Assembly: GCF_024323335.1 (NCBI RefSeq)
Contig: NC_066581.1
Location: 178,367,330 to 178,431,329 of the forward strand
Source of the DNA: Lathyrus oleraceus
Lineage: Eukaryota > Streptophyta > Magnoliopsida > Fabales > Fabaceae
Direction: 5' to 3'
Length of the DNA: 64,000 nucleotides
The notes under the pieces are model-generated. The model made no database searches, was not told the origin of the DNA, and worked only from the letters and a program-made list of their open reading frames with translations. The translations under genes were made by a program, and so were the position numbers. Positions within the stretch are counted from its first letter, which is position 1, and the number at the start of each line of letters is the position of its first letter. Below are positions 19,592-30,371 of this stretch, one piece after another.

Positions 19592-21639
19592 AGTACCAGA
19601 ATTACGCTTTTGCCATTCGTTCACTTAATTTCATTTTAATTGTTAAATATTTATTTCATTTCATCATGAAACTTCAAAAAATCATAAAATATTCATGGAT
19701 GATCCAAATTGGCTGGGGATTTTTGCATTCATCTCCATTTTCTCTCTATTTTTTTTAGGCATGATAGCAAAAGTTGTGCATGGTTGATTTTTTATTTTGC
19801 CTAATGATTTTGATCATGTATGCTTTGTGTATAGGTTTTACCATTTTAATTGTAAAATAATGATGCCTTATTGGAAATGCTTGAAATTTTATATGCATGA
19901 TCTAGACTCATCCCTGGTGATTTTGGTATATAGTTTGCTATTTTTGAGTTTCTGGTTTGGTAGATATGATGTGATCAAGTTGAGTGTGACAATGTGTGTC
20001 ACACTATGTTATGTCTAACTTCTTGAATTTTGTTTCCATACTTATTGAATGCCATTTGCTCTGGATTTTTGCATGAGACCTCATCTAGATGTTAGCTTTA
20101 ACTATGTTTTTTAGTGGATTTTGTTGATCCATTTCCTATTTGATTCGGATTTTCTTTGCTGTTTATCCATTTGTGAACTTTTATTGAGTGATCAACTTAT
20201 ATGATTTGGGAAATCCTCATGCATTATTGGATGGATCTAAAATTTGGCATGTGCATTGTAGACATATTGAAGTTTTCCATGGCTGTAGTCCCATTCATTT
20301 ATCATGTTTGGTTTCTGTTTTACCCTTGCTTGAGGTTGATGCACCATTTGTGACCTAGTTTGGGTTTGTTTTTGCATACCATGACTTAGTGATTTAATTT
20401 CCATACTTCCTCTTATCCAAATAGCATGAAATTTGATATGATGCTCATTGAATGTGTTCTGTTTAGACTTGAATTTTTGTGGGATTTATTGAGCTATTTT
20501 GGTATTGGTTCAATTGTGATCATTCTGTTTGCTCATATGTGGTTCACACTTGCACACTTTGACCTAACTTGAGTATGAAATGAATTTGGTGTATAGTTTT
20601 GATATGAGACCAATTGGATTCTATTTTTGATTGATTAATCTTGGTTTTGATCATTTTTCACTTGCTGTTTTGAATTTTTCACCTCCTTTTGACCCTAGGC
20701 TTGTCCTAGTGGTCTTATTTCTCATGTTTGAGTTTGACTTTTCAGGTTAAGAAGCAAATGCTTTAAGGAGATTAATGCAAGTTGATTGAGTTTGGTTGAT
20801 TGTTGTGAACTAACTTGTTTTGTTTTGTAGGATGCTTAGCTCACTTGCTTTGAGCTTTATGCTTTACACATGTGATGGATTATGTTGTCTGTTGGTTCTC
20901 ATGTTGTTTGTTTTGACTTAATGAGTGGTATACTGATTATATTTGATTGATTTCAGGTACATTAGTTGCTAATAGTTCTTTGAGAACTTGCATTGCTTTG
21001 CTTGATAGCATTTGCATTGAGGTATAGCACCTTCTTCTTCATGTAGTCTGGAAGACCTGGCTTGTTACTTAGCCAGGCAACTGCTGAAGTCCTCCTTAAG
21101 AGGCAATGCTTGTGCTTGTTTATTTTTGTCCCCAAGCAGGAAAAGTCCTTTGAATAAGGCAATTGGTAGATAAAAGAGATATGTAGCCTATCTCCTACTA
21201 TTCTGTGTGTCTTCCCTTTGCTCACATTACATGTTTGAAGCATTGGGATCTTAACCCAAGATCTATAGAGTCAATAACTTGTGGAGAGAGTTCCATCTTT
21301 CTGAACTCCCACATCTTCTTTCATCTGATGCTCTCCCTGACCAGGGATAAGAGCAATGAGGCACACCCCTCATATCCTTTCATCTGCTTCACCTTGACCC
21401 CTCAATGGCAAGGTTAAGAGCAACATTAACCCTATTCCAGTTGGCTTCAATGCCTAACCCCTTGTTTGAGCCTGATGCTTGTATATAGTGTGTGCTCTTT
21501 GCTTATGTGGCTTGATTACTTGATTCATTTGTACATGATTACTTGAGTTTGCCATTGTGCATTTGTCATCATTAACTATTCATTTGTGCATGATCATTTC
21601 ATTTGTCTTAGTGACATATTGTTGTTTGTCCATTGAGGA

Positions 21640-21972
21640 CAACTGTAAGTCCATTTATTGGCCAGTAGTGTTCCCATGACATGGAAGGGATAGAGTGTAA
21701 GACCATTTCATTGGTCACTCATATCCTTTTTTGCTCTTTGTTTGAGCTTGTTGTTGTATGTGAGGATTCATTGTAAGTCCATGTAATATGGCAGTTGTTT
21801 TCCTATGATCATCTGTTGGAGGTCAGTATAAGTCCAGATAGATTGGCAACTGACATCCATGTTTTGTTTTGTTTTATTCTGATGGAGATTAGTATAAGTC
21901 CATAGAGTGGCTTCTGATATCCTTGTTTGTTTTAGGAGACTGGTATAAGACCATTGAGTGGCATCCGGTATC
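21640..21972 (+). repeat. TAAGTCCA hairpin repeats, 3' LTR copy
   Basis: Same six units as at 1500-1832. In the last unit the left arm is ACTGG at 21939-21943 and pairs fully with CCGGT 21965-21969; the 5' LTR has a C in this arm, which breaks the pair. All other stems are the same in both LTRs. Confidence 0.7.
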
Positions 21973-23649
21973 CGCTTTTGTTGACTTTCATCTGTTACCA
22001 TGTTCATGTATCATTGCTCAGTTGTTGCCTATTCCAAAGGACACACTTGAATCATCTTCTATATGATTTCAAGAGGTGAACCTTCTGAGAAGTTTTACAT
22101 TCCATCTTCCATCATTCATCCCCATTATGTCCTAAACCTTTTCACACATTGTTTTCAAAAACTTGAGATAAATATTGTGCAAACATTCTCACCTCTTTCC
22201 AAATTAGAAACCTGGACCTTAAGTCCTTGATTTTTTCAAACTTCACTTTTGTAAATACTTCTTTTGAATTGATCTTAACCATACCTTGACCATATTTTGT
22301 GAATAATCCAATCAACTAACTTCACCCATTCAAATGTTTTGTGGCTTTGTCCATGTTTGTTAAGCTTTCCATGCATTAGCCATAGGTTTCAATTACCATA
22401 GTGGTTGATGTAAATCTTACCTTATCCTTAGTGAGTTGATTGTAAGTCTTCCATACTTATTATAGGGTTAACCCCTCACTAGTATGTTGAAGCCGTCCTC
22501 GCATGGTGGATTGTTGATTCAGGTTGAGTTTTCTCCCATTGGTAATGAAAAGCCTTAGTGCTTGTGTTTTAAAAATTGAATCCACTAACTTTTGGAAGTT
22601 TTTAGCCGAACTACGGCGTTTTGATCCTTTACCTTTTCATGGAAAGGTACGTAGGCAACGGGTTCATCCGTTCAAACACAAAAATAATTAACTTCTACAT
22701 TCTTTTCTCATCATCCCAATCATGTTTGCACAATACTTATGTCATAACAAATAACAATTTCAAACAACAAGTGTGAAAAGGGATCCCTAGGAGTACCTAG
22801 GACGTTTTGGGTGCCTAACACCTTCCCATTGCGTAATTTACCCCTTACCCAGACTCTCTGATCTTTTCATTAGTTTGCTAAGTGTAAAACTTCTTAGGCT
22901 TTTGTTCGCTTTTTAGCCAGTCCTTTGGATAAATAAAAGTGCGGTGGCAACTCGATTCTTTGTATACTTTGCTTTTGGTTTAATCAATAGACCATAAAGT
23001 GACGAATACACCGCTACACTTCCTTTGTATTGCTCAGTTATGAGCCACACCTTTTTCAATCAATAAAATGCATATTCAGTCAAATAATTTTGTTTTTGTT
23101 TTTCATTACCGCTTTGATTGCAAAAACATCCAGTTATTTTTGATAAAGAATCTTTGCATTTTAAGACATACAGGTCCCTTCCAATGCATGTTATAAGATT
23201 GAAAACTTGAAATCTTATTCGGAAGGTGGGGTGACCCAAGTGTTGAAACTTTGGCAACGCCTGGGGCACGTTTTTATCTAACGATCTCTTTTGCAGATGC
23301 TGTTAAATACTTTCACTCACTTGCAGGTTGTGACGCGAAGCGTTCGTTTTAACAAAAAGATCCCCGGGGAGTCCAATCAGGGACAAGGGATCGAAGAATG
23401 GTGAAGGCAGCGAGAAACGTACGGCGATCCTGGAAATTAATCAAGAAGACTCTTCAAAGTCTGAGGACTGGAAAGTTTGTATGAATCCAGGAGTTCGATC
23501 TCTGTGGAGTACGGAGAAGTCGAGGATACAAGGTGATGAATCAGAAAAGTCCAGACGAGTCTGGGAGCTCTCAAAAGTGGAAAGCTGACACTGGATTTAG
23601 ATGTTGAATACCAGGGTTCGACGAGTCGACGGGTGTTCTGTGCCAGAAT

Positions 23650-24060
23650 TTCCTTATTTCCCCAAGCAGAGGCGGAATGGTTATTTCCCCAGCAGATTAA
23701 AGGTCTGTGTCTTCCCTAGCAGGGTCGGGATGGTTATCTCCCCAGCAGTTTCGAGGCTGATGTTTCCTCAGCAGCCAGGCCTGAAGGTTGCTATTTCCCA
23801 GCGGAGGTGTCTGTTGGTAGCTGTTTCCCCTAGCATGGCGGAGCTTGTTGGTTCCCCAGCAAGTCGAAGATTGTTGTTTTCCCCGCAGAGTGTGTTGGTG
23901 GTTTCTTCCGCAGTGAAGTCCCCAAGCGGATCAGGTTCAGTGGAGGTCATCCCTGGTGAGGGTTGTCCTTTCCCGGCAGAAATGCTATTCCCCAGCGGGG
24001 TGGAGATTGGAGCGTTAGCGAGTTCCTCAGCAGAGTGCCTCGAGCTCCCCAGAAGAGTCC
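23650..24060 (+). repeat. Primer-like CCCCAGCAG words in the B 3' UTR
   Basis: About ten words in 400 bp, each 30-50 bp apart, for example TCCCCAAGCAGAGGCGG near 23659, TTCCCCAGCAGATTA near 23685, TTCCCTAGCAGGGTCGG near 23713, TTCCCCAGCGGGGTGG near 23990 and CTCAGCAGAGTGCC near 24027. Another, TCCCCAGCAGGGGTCG, stands near 24459. They resemble the complement of the primer binding site. Confidence 0.65.
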
Positions 24061-24550
24061 CTTGAGGGGGATACTTTTTATGCATTCATCATGTAGATAA
24101 GCATAACATATTGCATAGCTAATCGCGAAGCATTTCCATGATTATGGAGCATTACGCTAAAAATCATCATGCATAAGCATTGCAAGCATAAGCTAGTCTC
24201 AAGCTGTGGTTACCGTTTGAGAATTGGTTTAGCCAAAGGGTGAAGATGTTACTCTGAGGAGTTTGGCATCGTGATTTTGAATCAACATTCCCCAGTAGTG
24301 CAATAGTGGAGGAAGGATTTCTGTCGGGCGGAGATGGAAATAAAAATCAAAGAAGTTTCGGGGTCCAAAAAGAAAAAAAGAAAGAAATAATCCCCAGCTG
24401 AGCGCAAACGGTTCGTTTGCTAGGGTTGAATAGAGGATAACATGCTCATGGCTTGTTATCCCCAGCAGGGGTCGTTGGCACGCGTGCCGCCTCATTTATC
24501 ACTATCCCTTATTTCTGCCGATGCTGACAGGCATGACAAGTTTTTCGGGT

Positions 24551-25340
24551 ATTCAGACCGATGTGGCGTTCAGGCCAGTTTTTTTGGGTATTCAGACCGA
24601 TGTGGCATTCAGGCCAGTTTTCCGATTTTCAGATCGAAGAAGCTTCCGAAGTTCATATCGATGCAGCTTACGGCATTCAGGTCAGGTTTCGGGTATTCAG
24701 ACCGATGTGGCACTCAGGCCAGTTTTCGATTTTCAGATCGAAGAAGCTTCCGAAGTTCAGATCGATGCAGCTTACGGCATTCAGGACAGGTTTCGGGTAT
24801 TCAGACCGATGTGGCACTCATGCCAGTTTCCGATTTCCAGATCGAAGAAGTTTTCGACGTTCAGGTCGAAGTACTTGTGGCATGCAGGCCAGTTTCCGAT
24901 TTTCAAATCGAAGAAGTTTCCGACATTCAGGTCGAAGTACTTGTGGCATGCAGGCCAGTTTCTGATTTCTAGATCGAAGAGGTTTCCGATGTTCAGGTCG
25001 AATTACTTGTGGCATGCAGGCCAGTTTCTGATTTCCAGATCGAAGAGGTTTCCGACGGTCAGGTTGGAGTACTTGTGGCACTCAGGTCAGTTTTCGGGTA
25101 TTCAGACCGAAGTGGTATCCAGACTGAAGTGGCATTCAGGCCAGTTTTTCGGGCATTCAGGCCAATCTCTCGGTGATCAGACCGATATTAATACTCTCAT
25201 ATTCCGATGCTCAGTATTCAGACTGACGAGCGGCGTTCAGGCCATGGTGTTTCCTGTGTTACCATTTATTTTGGTATCCAAGTCAATGTTCCTTTTCGGT
25301 ATTCAGGCCGACTTTCTCCATACCAGACGGATTCTTCTTT
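24551..25340 (+). repeat. Tandem array of NNTCAG-hexaloop hairpins (66-bp and 39-bp units)
   Basis: The right part has an exact period of 66 bp (units start at 24841, 24907, 24973, 25039); the left part alternates 39- and about 105-bp steps. At a finer scale the array is a string of small hairpins: a 3-4 bp stem, a six-base loop mostly ending in CAG, and the matching arm. Stems seen include GGT-ATTCAG-ACC, TGGC-ATGCAG-GCCA, CGAT-TTTCAG-ATCG, CGAC-GTTCAG-GTCG, CAGT-ATTCAG-ACTG and CGGT-GATCAG-ACCG. Neighbouring hairpins differ in stem but share the loop. F has the same design at 56167-56400. Confidence 0.82.
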
Positions 25341-25419
25341 TGAGATCACCTCGTTGCCGATTCTGACAGGCATTGTTAATTATTTCCCAGCGGAGTGCAA
25401 ATTGTTCGCCTGTTCTTGG

Positions 25420-25502
25420 TATTCAATCACTTTTCACCCTGATCATCTGAAAGCCGAGGTTGTTCATATCGACAGGTTCATAGTGGATTGAATAGGGGCA
25501 GC
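25420..25502 (+). promoter_or_regulatory. Polypurine tract of element B with abutting stem
   Basis: TATTCAATC 25420-25428 pairs with GATTGAATA 25486-25494; the right arm runs directly into GGGGCAGC (25495-25502) and the LTR starts at 25503. The enclosed stretch is 57 nt. Confidence 0.8.
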
Positions 25503-28500
25503 TGTAACACATCAAAATTTGCCCTCCTCTTCTTGGGACTAGCTTAGCATATTGCATTTCATTTTTTAGGACATTAGGTATTGGCATGTTGCATATCATG
25601 TGAGAATAGACAAGTCATCCTCCTAATTCTTTCTCAGAAGATAGAAAGGTTGAGAGATTCATGCCTGAGGGTCTTGTTGAATTGATCAAACATCTGAGGG
25701 TTGCTCTTCAATTAGGGTTTTATTGGTTCCTCAAGGAGGTTGAGTATTATCTTGGTTGAAAGGGTATGTCACCATCATCATGGTCTTATCATCCTCAAGG
25801 GGCTCATTGTTCATGCTCAGATTCTTTGGGATTAGGGTTTTGACCTCTGGTCAACCCTAATCAGTTGCATTCTACCAGTCAGGGTTTTTCAAGGAGATGA
25901 GGTTATTTGTTTGGATGGAGATCATATGGTTATTATGTGAAGCTTACAAGAGCTAGGGGTTCATTTTGGAGCCAATTCCTTAGGTGGTTGAGGCTCAAGC
26001 TGATCAGAGCATGGCTAGGTCATCTGAGGACCTAGAAAGTCAACAGAAAGTCAACTGAGGGCTAGGAGGTGGAGAAATGAGTTTCAACATCTCATTCATG
26101 TTCAAAAGAGGCTTATTCATCATGTCAAATGTATATCTTGAATAATTTGAGGTCAGATCAAAAGTTTCCAAAAATGGAAAATGACCTGTAATTGAAAGTT
26201 TCCAAAAATGGAAAGGTTTTGGTTCAAATTCAACTTGATCTTACATCATCAAATAAGCTTCAATTGAATTTTTGTCCAACATGAAAGTTGAATATCTCTC
26301 TCTCCCATTTCCAAAAAGTCCAAGATCATGAATTTATGATGAATGGTTGAGGAGATATGATCAAATCATTGCCAAGGATGCATGGAACTTCAAAAGGGCA
26401 TAACTTTTGATTCATAACTCCAAATTTGGTGGCTCTTCTTGCATTTTGCTTCTCATGACATGAAGTTTCCAAATTAATCATCACATTACATAAAATGTTA
26501 TCACATGATCATTTGCATATCCATGCTCATTTTGGAGGGAAACTTGAAAATTTAAAAATGGTGCATCATGAGAACTTTCTACCATTGCCAATGTGTTTAA
26601 AAAATGATTTTGAGTGACTTTGATCAAGCACATGACACTGTTCACGTGGGTTTACTACATGCACCATGCAATTTTCAAATTTTGCCAAACACCCTCATTT
26701 TGCTTAATCTCAAATTAACCATGATTAATTTTAATAAAAATGAGATTAGGACAGAGTATATATTGATAATCCTAACAGAATTTGAGAGAGGTTAATCATT
26801 TTTCACCCTTTTTGATCTAGTTTTCATCTCATATCAAAATTTTTCTCTCAACCAAAACTTGCAACTTCTTCACATAACCTTGCATTTTTCTTCTATATTC
26901 TGAATCATTGAGTGGAGTAGATGGATAATCAAGCTTTGGATCATTGATTTTGGTTAGAATTTGTGCATAGTAAGCTCAAGAACTCAATAATGGAAGTTGA
27001 TTGATAAGCTAGATCTACACGGTTTCAAGCTTCAATTTCTTCATCAAACATCATTACAAGGGTTCAGGAGTTGATTTGGATCATTGCAAGGCCTTAGATC
27101 GTGCGTTTTCAAGAGCTGTTCTTCAAGAGGTCACATTTTCGATCCTTTTAATTCTCTGTTTTATGTGTATGTTCATGTAGATCTTGTATTGCTAATAATT
27201 CTGAGCTAAATTTCACATGATTTGGTGCATTATTGAGGGAGTTATGTGTGATGGAAGTTTGATGCACCAATTTTCTTTTGTTCGATTCTCTTAATTGATG
27301 TTGAATTAAGCTTAGTTATGAGTTGATCCATGATGTACGTTGCATGAGCTTTGATTTGGTATCATTTTTGATGAATTCTGGAAAATTCTGGAAAATTGGT
27401 TTGAAGGTCTACTGTTCATCATCGTCTTCACGAGGAAGACGATGTTTTTCCAGATTAGCGACGGCCTAGCGTCCGTCTTTGCGTCCATCTGGTTCGCTAG
27501 GGTTCTTCATGTGAAACGGATGCGTTTCAATGTAGCGCGCCTCATTTCAAATCTGGACCGGCTTCGATTCTTGGCGCAAGCAATTTTTCAAATTAATGCT
27601 TCATTATGCCATTTCCCTCCCTATTTTCCATGCTATGATCATTTTGATTTTTATTTTTTCTTCCAACTTCAAAAATTCATAATAAATTGAAAAATGCTCC
27701 AAATAATCCCTGGTTTTTTGCTACTTGTTCATTGAGATGTCCTATATTTGATGATGTTAATTTCTGAAGTTGTGCATGGCTGAATTTTGGATTGTGCTAG
27801 ACTTTGTGATCATGTGTATATTTGTGACCTTGCTCCATTCTTTCCATTGTGAAATGCTTGATTTTAATCCAAATGCCATGAAATTTTGCATGATGATTTC
27901 TAACATGTTGATGAATGTTTTAGGCTTGGTTTGGTATTTTTCTCATTTGCCATTTCTGTTTTATGCACATGTTTGCATGGTGTGACAATTTGTGTCACAC
28001 ATTTGGTTGATCAACGTGTGCAATTTCATTTCCATATCAAATGACTTCTGTTGGTTCTGATTTTTTGTATGATGATCATGTTGGATGTGTTGAATGCTCA
28101 TGATTTTTTCCAGAATTATTTGAATCATTTCAGTTTTGATTTGGAATTTTCATTCTCAATGTCTAAATGTATGCTTTGAAATTGTCTTTGACTTCCCTTG
28201 CTTATTACATGGACTTGCTTGATGATCTTGACTTGGTCCTTTTTAGGACATGTTAATAAGTGTTTGAAGTTGCATTGTGTTGAATATTAGCTCCTGTTTT
28301 GGATTTTTTCTTCACCTTTGACCCTAGGCTTTGACCTAGTGGTTTGGACTTACATGTGAGCTTTGAATTTCAGGTCCGAGCACCTAATCTTCATGGTTGA
28401 TGTTGCTTCATCATTTGAATGTTGATGTTTGCTATTAATGGCTAACATTTGTTTGTTTTGTAGGTTGATGATAGCTCACTTGAGTTGTTTGGCTTATATG

Positions 28501-30371
28501 TTGTACATTGGGATTGTCTGTTTGTTGTTGACCGTCGTCTGTTTGTCTGAATACTGTACTGATTTGTTTAGTTGTTTACACAGGTACCTAAGTTGCTTTA
28601 AGTTCATTTGAACTTTGCTTTGCTTTGCTTGTGGTTGGCATACCACTTAGGTATAATCCCTATTCTTCATGTAGTCTGGAAGACCTGTCATGTTACTTTG
28701 GCAGGCACCTGTCTGAAGCCCTCCTTAAGAGGTAATGTTTGTGTTTGTTTATCTTTGTGCCTTGTACATATAAAGACCTCCTAAGTGAAAAGGCATTGGC
28801 AGATAAAAGGGATGTGTAATCCATCCCCTGCTATTCAATTGTGTCTTTCATCTTGCTCACACCATGTGTTGATGCACTTTGGATAAAAACCCAAAATCTT
28901 GTTGTGTCAGTCATGTGGAATAGAGTCCCACATTCTGGACTCCCACACTTTCATTGTCTGAAGCTCTCCCAGGCCAGGGATAAGAGCTATGAGGTCTTAC
29001 CCTCACTTCCCATTTCATCTGCTTCACCCTAACTCTCAATGTTAGGGTTAAGAGCAAATAACACCCCTTTCCAGTTGGCTTGTTTGTCGAGGTTGATTTG
29101 ACCTCTTAACTAAAGCCTAGCCTTGTATGAGCCACTTGTTTGCATATAGTGTGTGTGCTTGCTCTCTTGTGATTGCTTATTTGCTGTTTATCTGCTGTTT
29201 CACCTTGCTGCCTATGCGAGTTATCTCTTGTTAGAAACCTCAACCTAGGACTATTGTGGATTACATGATAACTATTAGGCTCGAGTCAGTCTCCCTTTTA
29301 GTTTGTCATTTCCCAGTCTCTGGTTAGGATAGAAATTTCTCCCCTGTTAAGGGGAACTACGTTGCCCTGATCCTCATACCAGATGAGGTACGTAGGCAGG
29401 AGATCGTACGAGATCTCTCCGGGCACCCTTTTCTTTTGTGTGTGTTTGCTTGACAGCTATTAGGCTCGAGTTCCCGACTCCCTATTAGCCTGTCTGTTTG
29501 GTAATCTTTTTTTGTGTGTGCTTGGAGTCTGATGTAAGTCCAGCGATTGGCATTCGGTTTCCTTGTTGTTGTTTATTTGCTTGGAGTCTGATGTAAGTCC
29601 AGCGATTGGCAATCGGTTTCCAGTTGGTGTTTGCTTGTTTGGAGTCTGACGTAAGTCCAGCGATTGGCAGTCGGTTTCCAGTTGGTGTTTTCTTGTTTGG
29701 AGTCTGACGTAAGTCCAGCGATTGGCAGTCGGTTTCCTGTGTGTGTTTGTTGGTTCGGAGTCTGATGTAAGTCCCGCGATTGGCGTTTGGTTTCCTTGTT
29801 CGTTTGTTTGGTCTGGAGTCGGACATAAGACCAGCCATTGGCAGTCCGTTTCCAATTGTGTGTTTGCCCGGACGTCTCGGCGTCTGTGCGTGTGTTTTGT
29901 TTCGGCGTGTGTTAGCCGAACTACGGTAGCTCTGATTCTCATTCCAGATGAGATACGTAGACATAGGATACGATATCCTAGCGAGCCCGTTCCCCATTTC
30001 CCCAAACTACGTTGACTCTAATGTTTGTGTCTGACAAACTACGTAGGACCAGGATGCGACATCCTGCCGAGTTACCTTCCTCCGTCTTTCACCTGTTCCA
30101 TTCCAGTGTGTGTGCATTCTTTGAGCAGTTTATTAGCAACCTTATTCTATTCCTTTTTGAGCGTGGATCCCGTCGAGTATGACGGACGTGAGGGGTGCTA
30201 ATACCTTCCCCTTGCGTAACCGACTCCCGTACCTTATAATCTCCGGTCGTAAGACCATTTCCTTTCCAGGTTTACTTCGAGCGTTTCCTTTCCCTCCTTT
30301 GGGATAAATAACGCACGGTGGCGGCTCTGTTTGTTTGTTTTTCCCGCCGGTTGTTTTTCGCGGATGCGACA
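25503..30371 (+). mobile_element. 3' LTR of element B (4869 bp)
   Basis: Begins TGTAACACATC after the polypurine tract and ends GATGCGACA, the same end as the F LTR. It then passes directly into the gag codons of C, so B is inserted in C; CACAC at 30372-30376 should be the right target duplication. The right half is close in layout to the F LTR (TATAG-TGTGTG near 29146, the hairpin repeats, and the GGATAAATAACGCACGGTGG end). The 5' LTR and body lie outside the window to the left. Minus-strand open frames at 29460-30005 follow the 58-bp repeat and are not genes. Confidence 0.92.
29523..29870 (+). repeat. TAAGTCCA hairpin repeats in the B LTR (six copies, about 58 bp)
   Basis: Near-regular tandem units starting near 29523, 29583, 29641, 29699, 29757 and 29815. 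Each has an outer left arm such as CTGAC, then GTAAGTCCA, five bases, TGGC, then the right arm such as GTCGG. In the last unit the arms are CGGAC 29820-29824 and GTCCG 29844-29848, so both sides changed together relative to CTGAC 29646-29650 and GTCGG 29670-29674. Confidence 0.78.

Larger units (their letters stand above)
1..23018 (+). mobile_element. Element A: near-complete Ogre-like LTR retrotransposon, left end outside the window
   Basis: Order seen: partial 5' LTR, primer binding site, leader, ORF1, gag-pro, intron, RT-RNaseH-RNaseH-INT, long 3' UTR, polypurine tract, 3' LTR. This order, with ORF1 upstream of gag and an intron between pro and RT, is the known organisation of Ogre elements (Ty3/gypsy, Tat lineage). 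By eye the two LTRs differ at about 29 of 2878 shared positions with no net length change, i.e. about 1 percent, so the insertion is young but clearly older than element F. It lies inside the 3' UTR of element B; the right target duplication should be 23019-23023 (CTTCC) but the left one is outside the window. Confidence 0.93.
17643..23018 (+). mobile_element. 3' LTR of element A (5376 bp)
   Basis: Starts with TGTAAGACCCC right after the polypurine tract and ends in CTACA, so the termini are TG...CA. Its 3' 2878 bp match the 5' LTR. The 5' 2.5 kb (U3) are seen only here and contain a 31-bp palindrome (19561-19591). The layout resembles the LTRs of B and F over long stretches, for example the ATGTAGTCTGGAAGACCTGG block near 21040, which shows common descent. 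Confidence 0.94.
23019..25502 (+). other. 3' UTR of element B, right of the insertion of A
   Basis: This stretch is homologous to 54370-56988 of F (for example, the GAAGACTCTTCAAAGTCTGA words at 23445 and 54821), so it is the 3' UTR of another Ogre-type element, cut by A at its left end. It holds a block of CCCCAGCAG-like words (23650-24060), an array of short hairpins (24551-25340) and the polypurine tract. The overlapping open frames of up to 281 codons at 24442-25491 come from the 66-bp period, which is a multiple of three; they show no coding signature. Confidence 0.85.

Noticed and set aside
24442..25491. Overlapping open frames of up to 281 codons in three frames
   Set aside because: They follow the 66-bp repeat, whose period is a multiple of three; the protein-level repetition mirrors DNA hairpins, and F has the same repeats with a 67-bp period that shifts the frame.
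29460..30005. Minus-strand open frames with repeated SLDLRQTP-like units
   Set aside because: By-product of the TAAGTCCA tandem array in the B LTR; similar short frames in the A and F LTRs arise from the same words, with no start context or known family.
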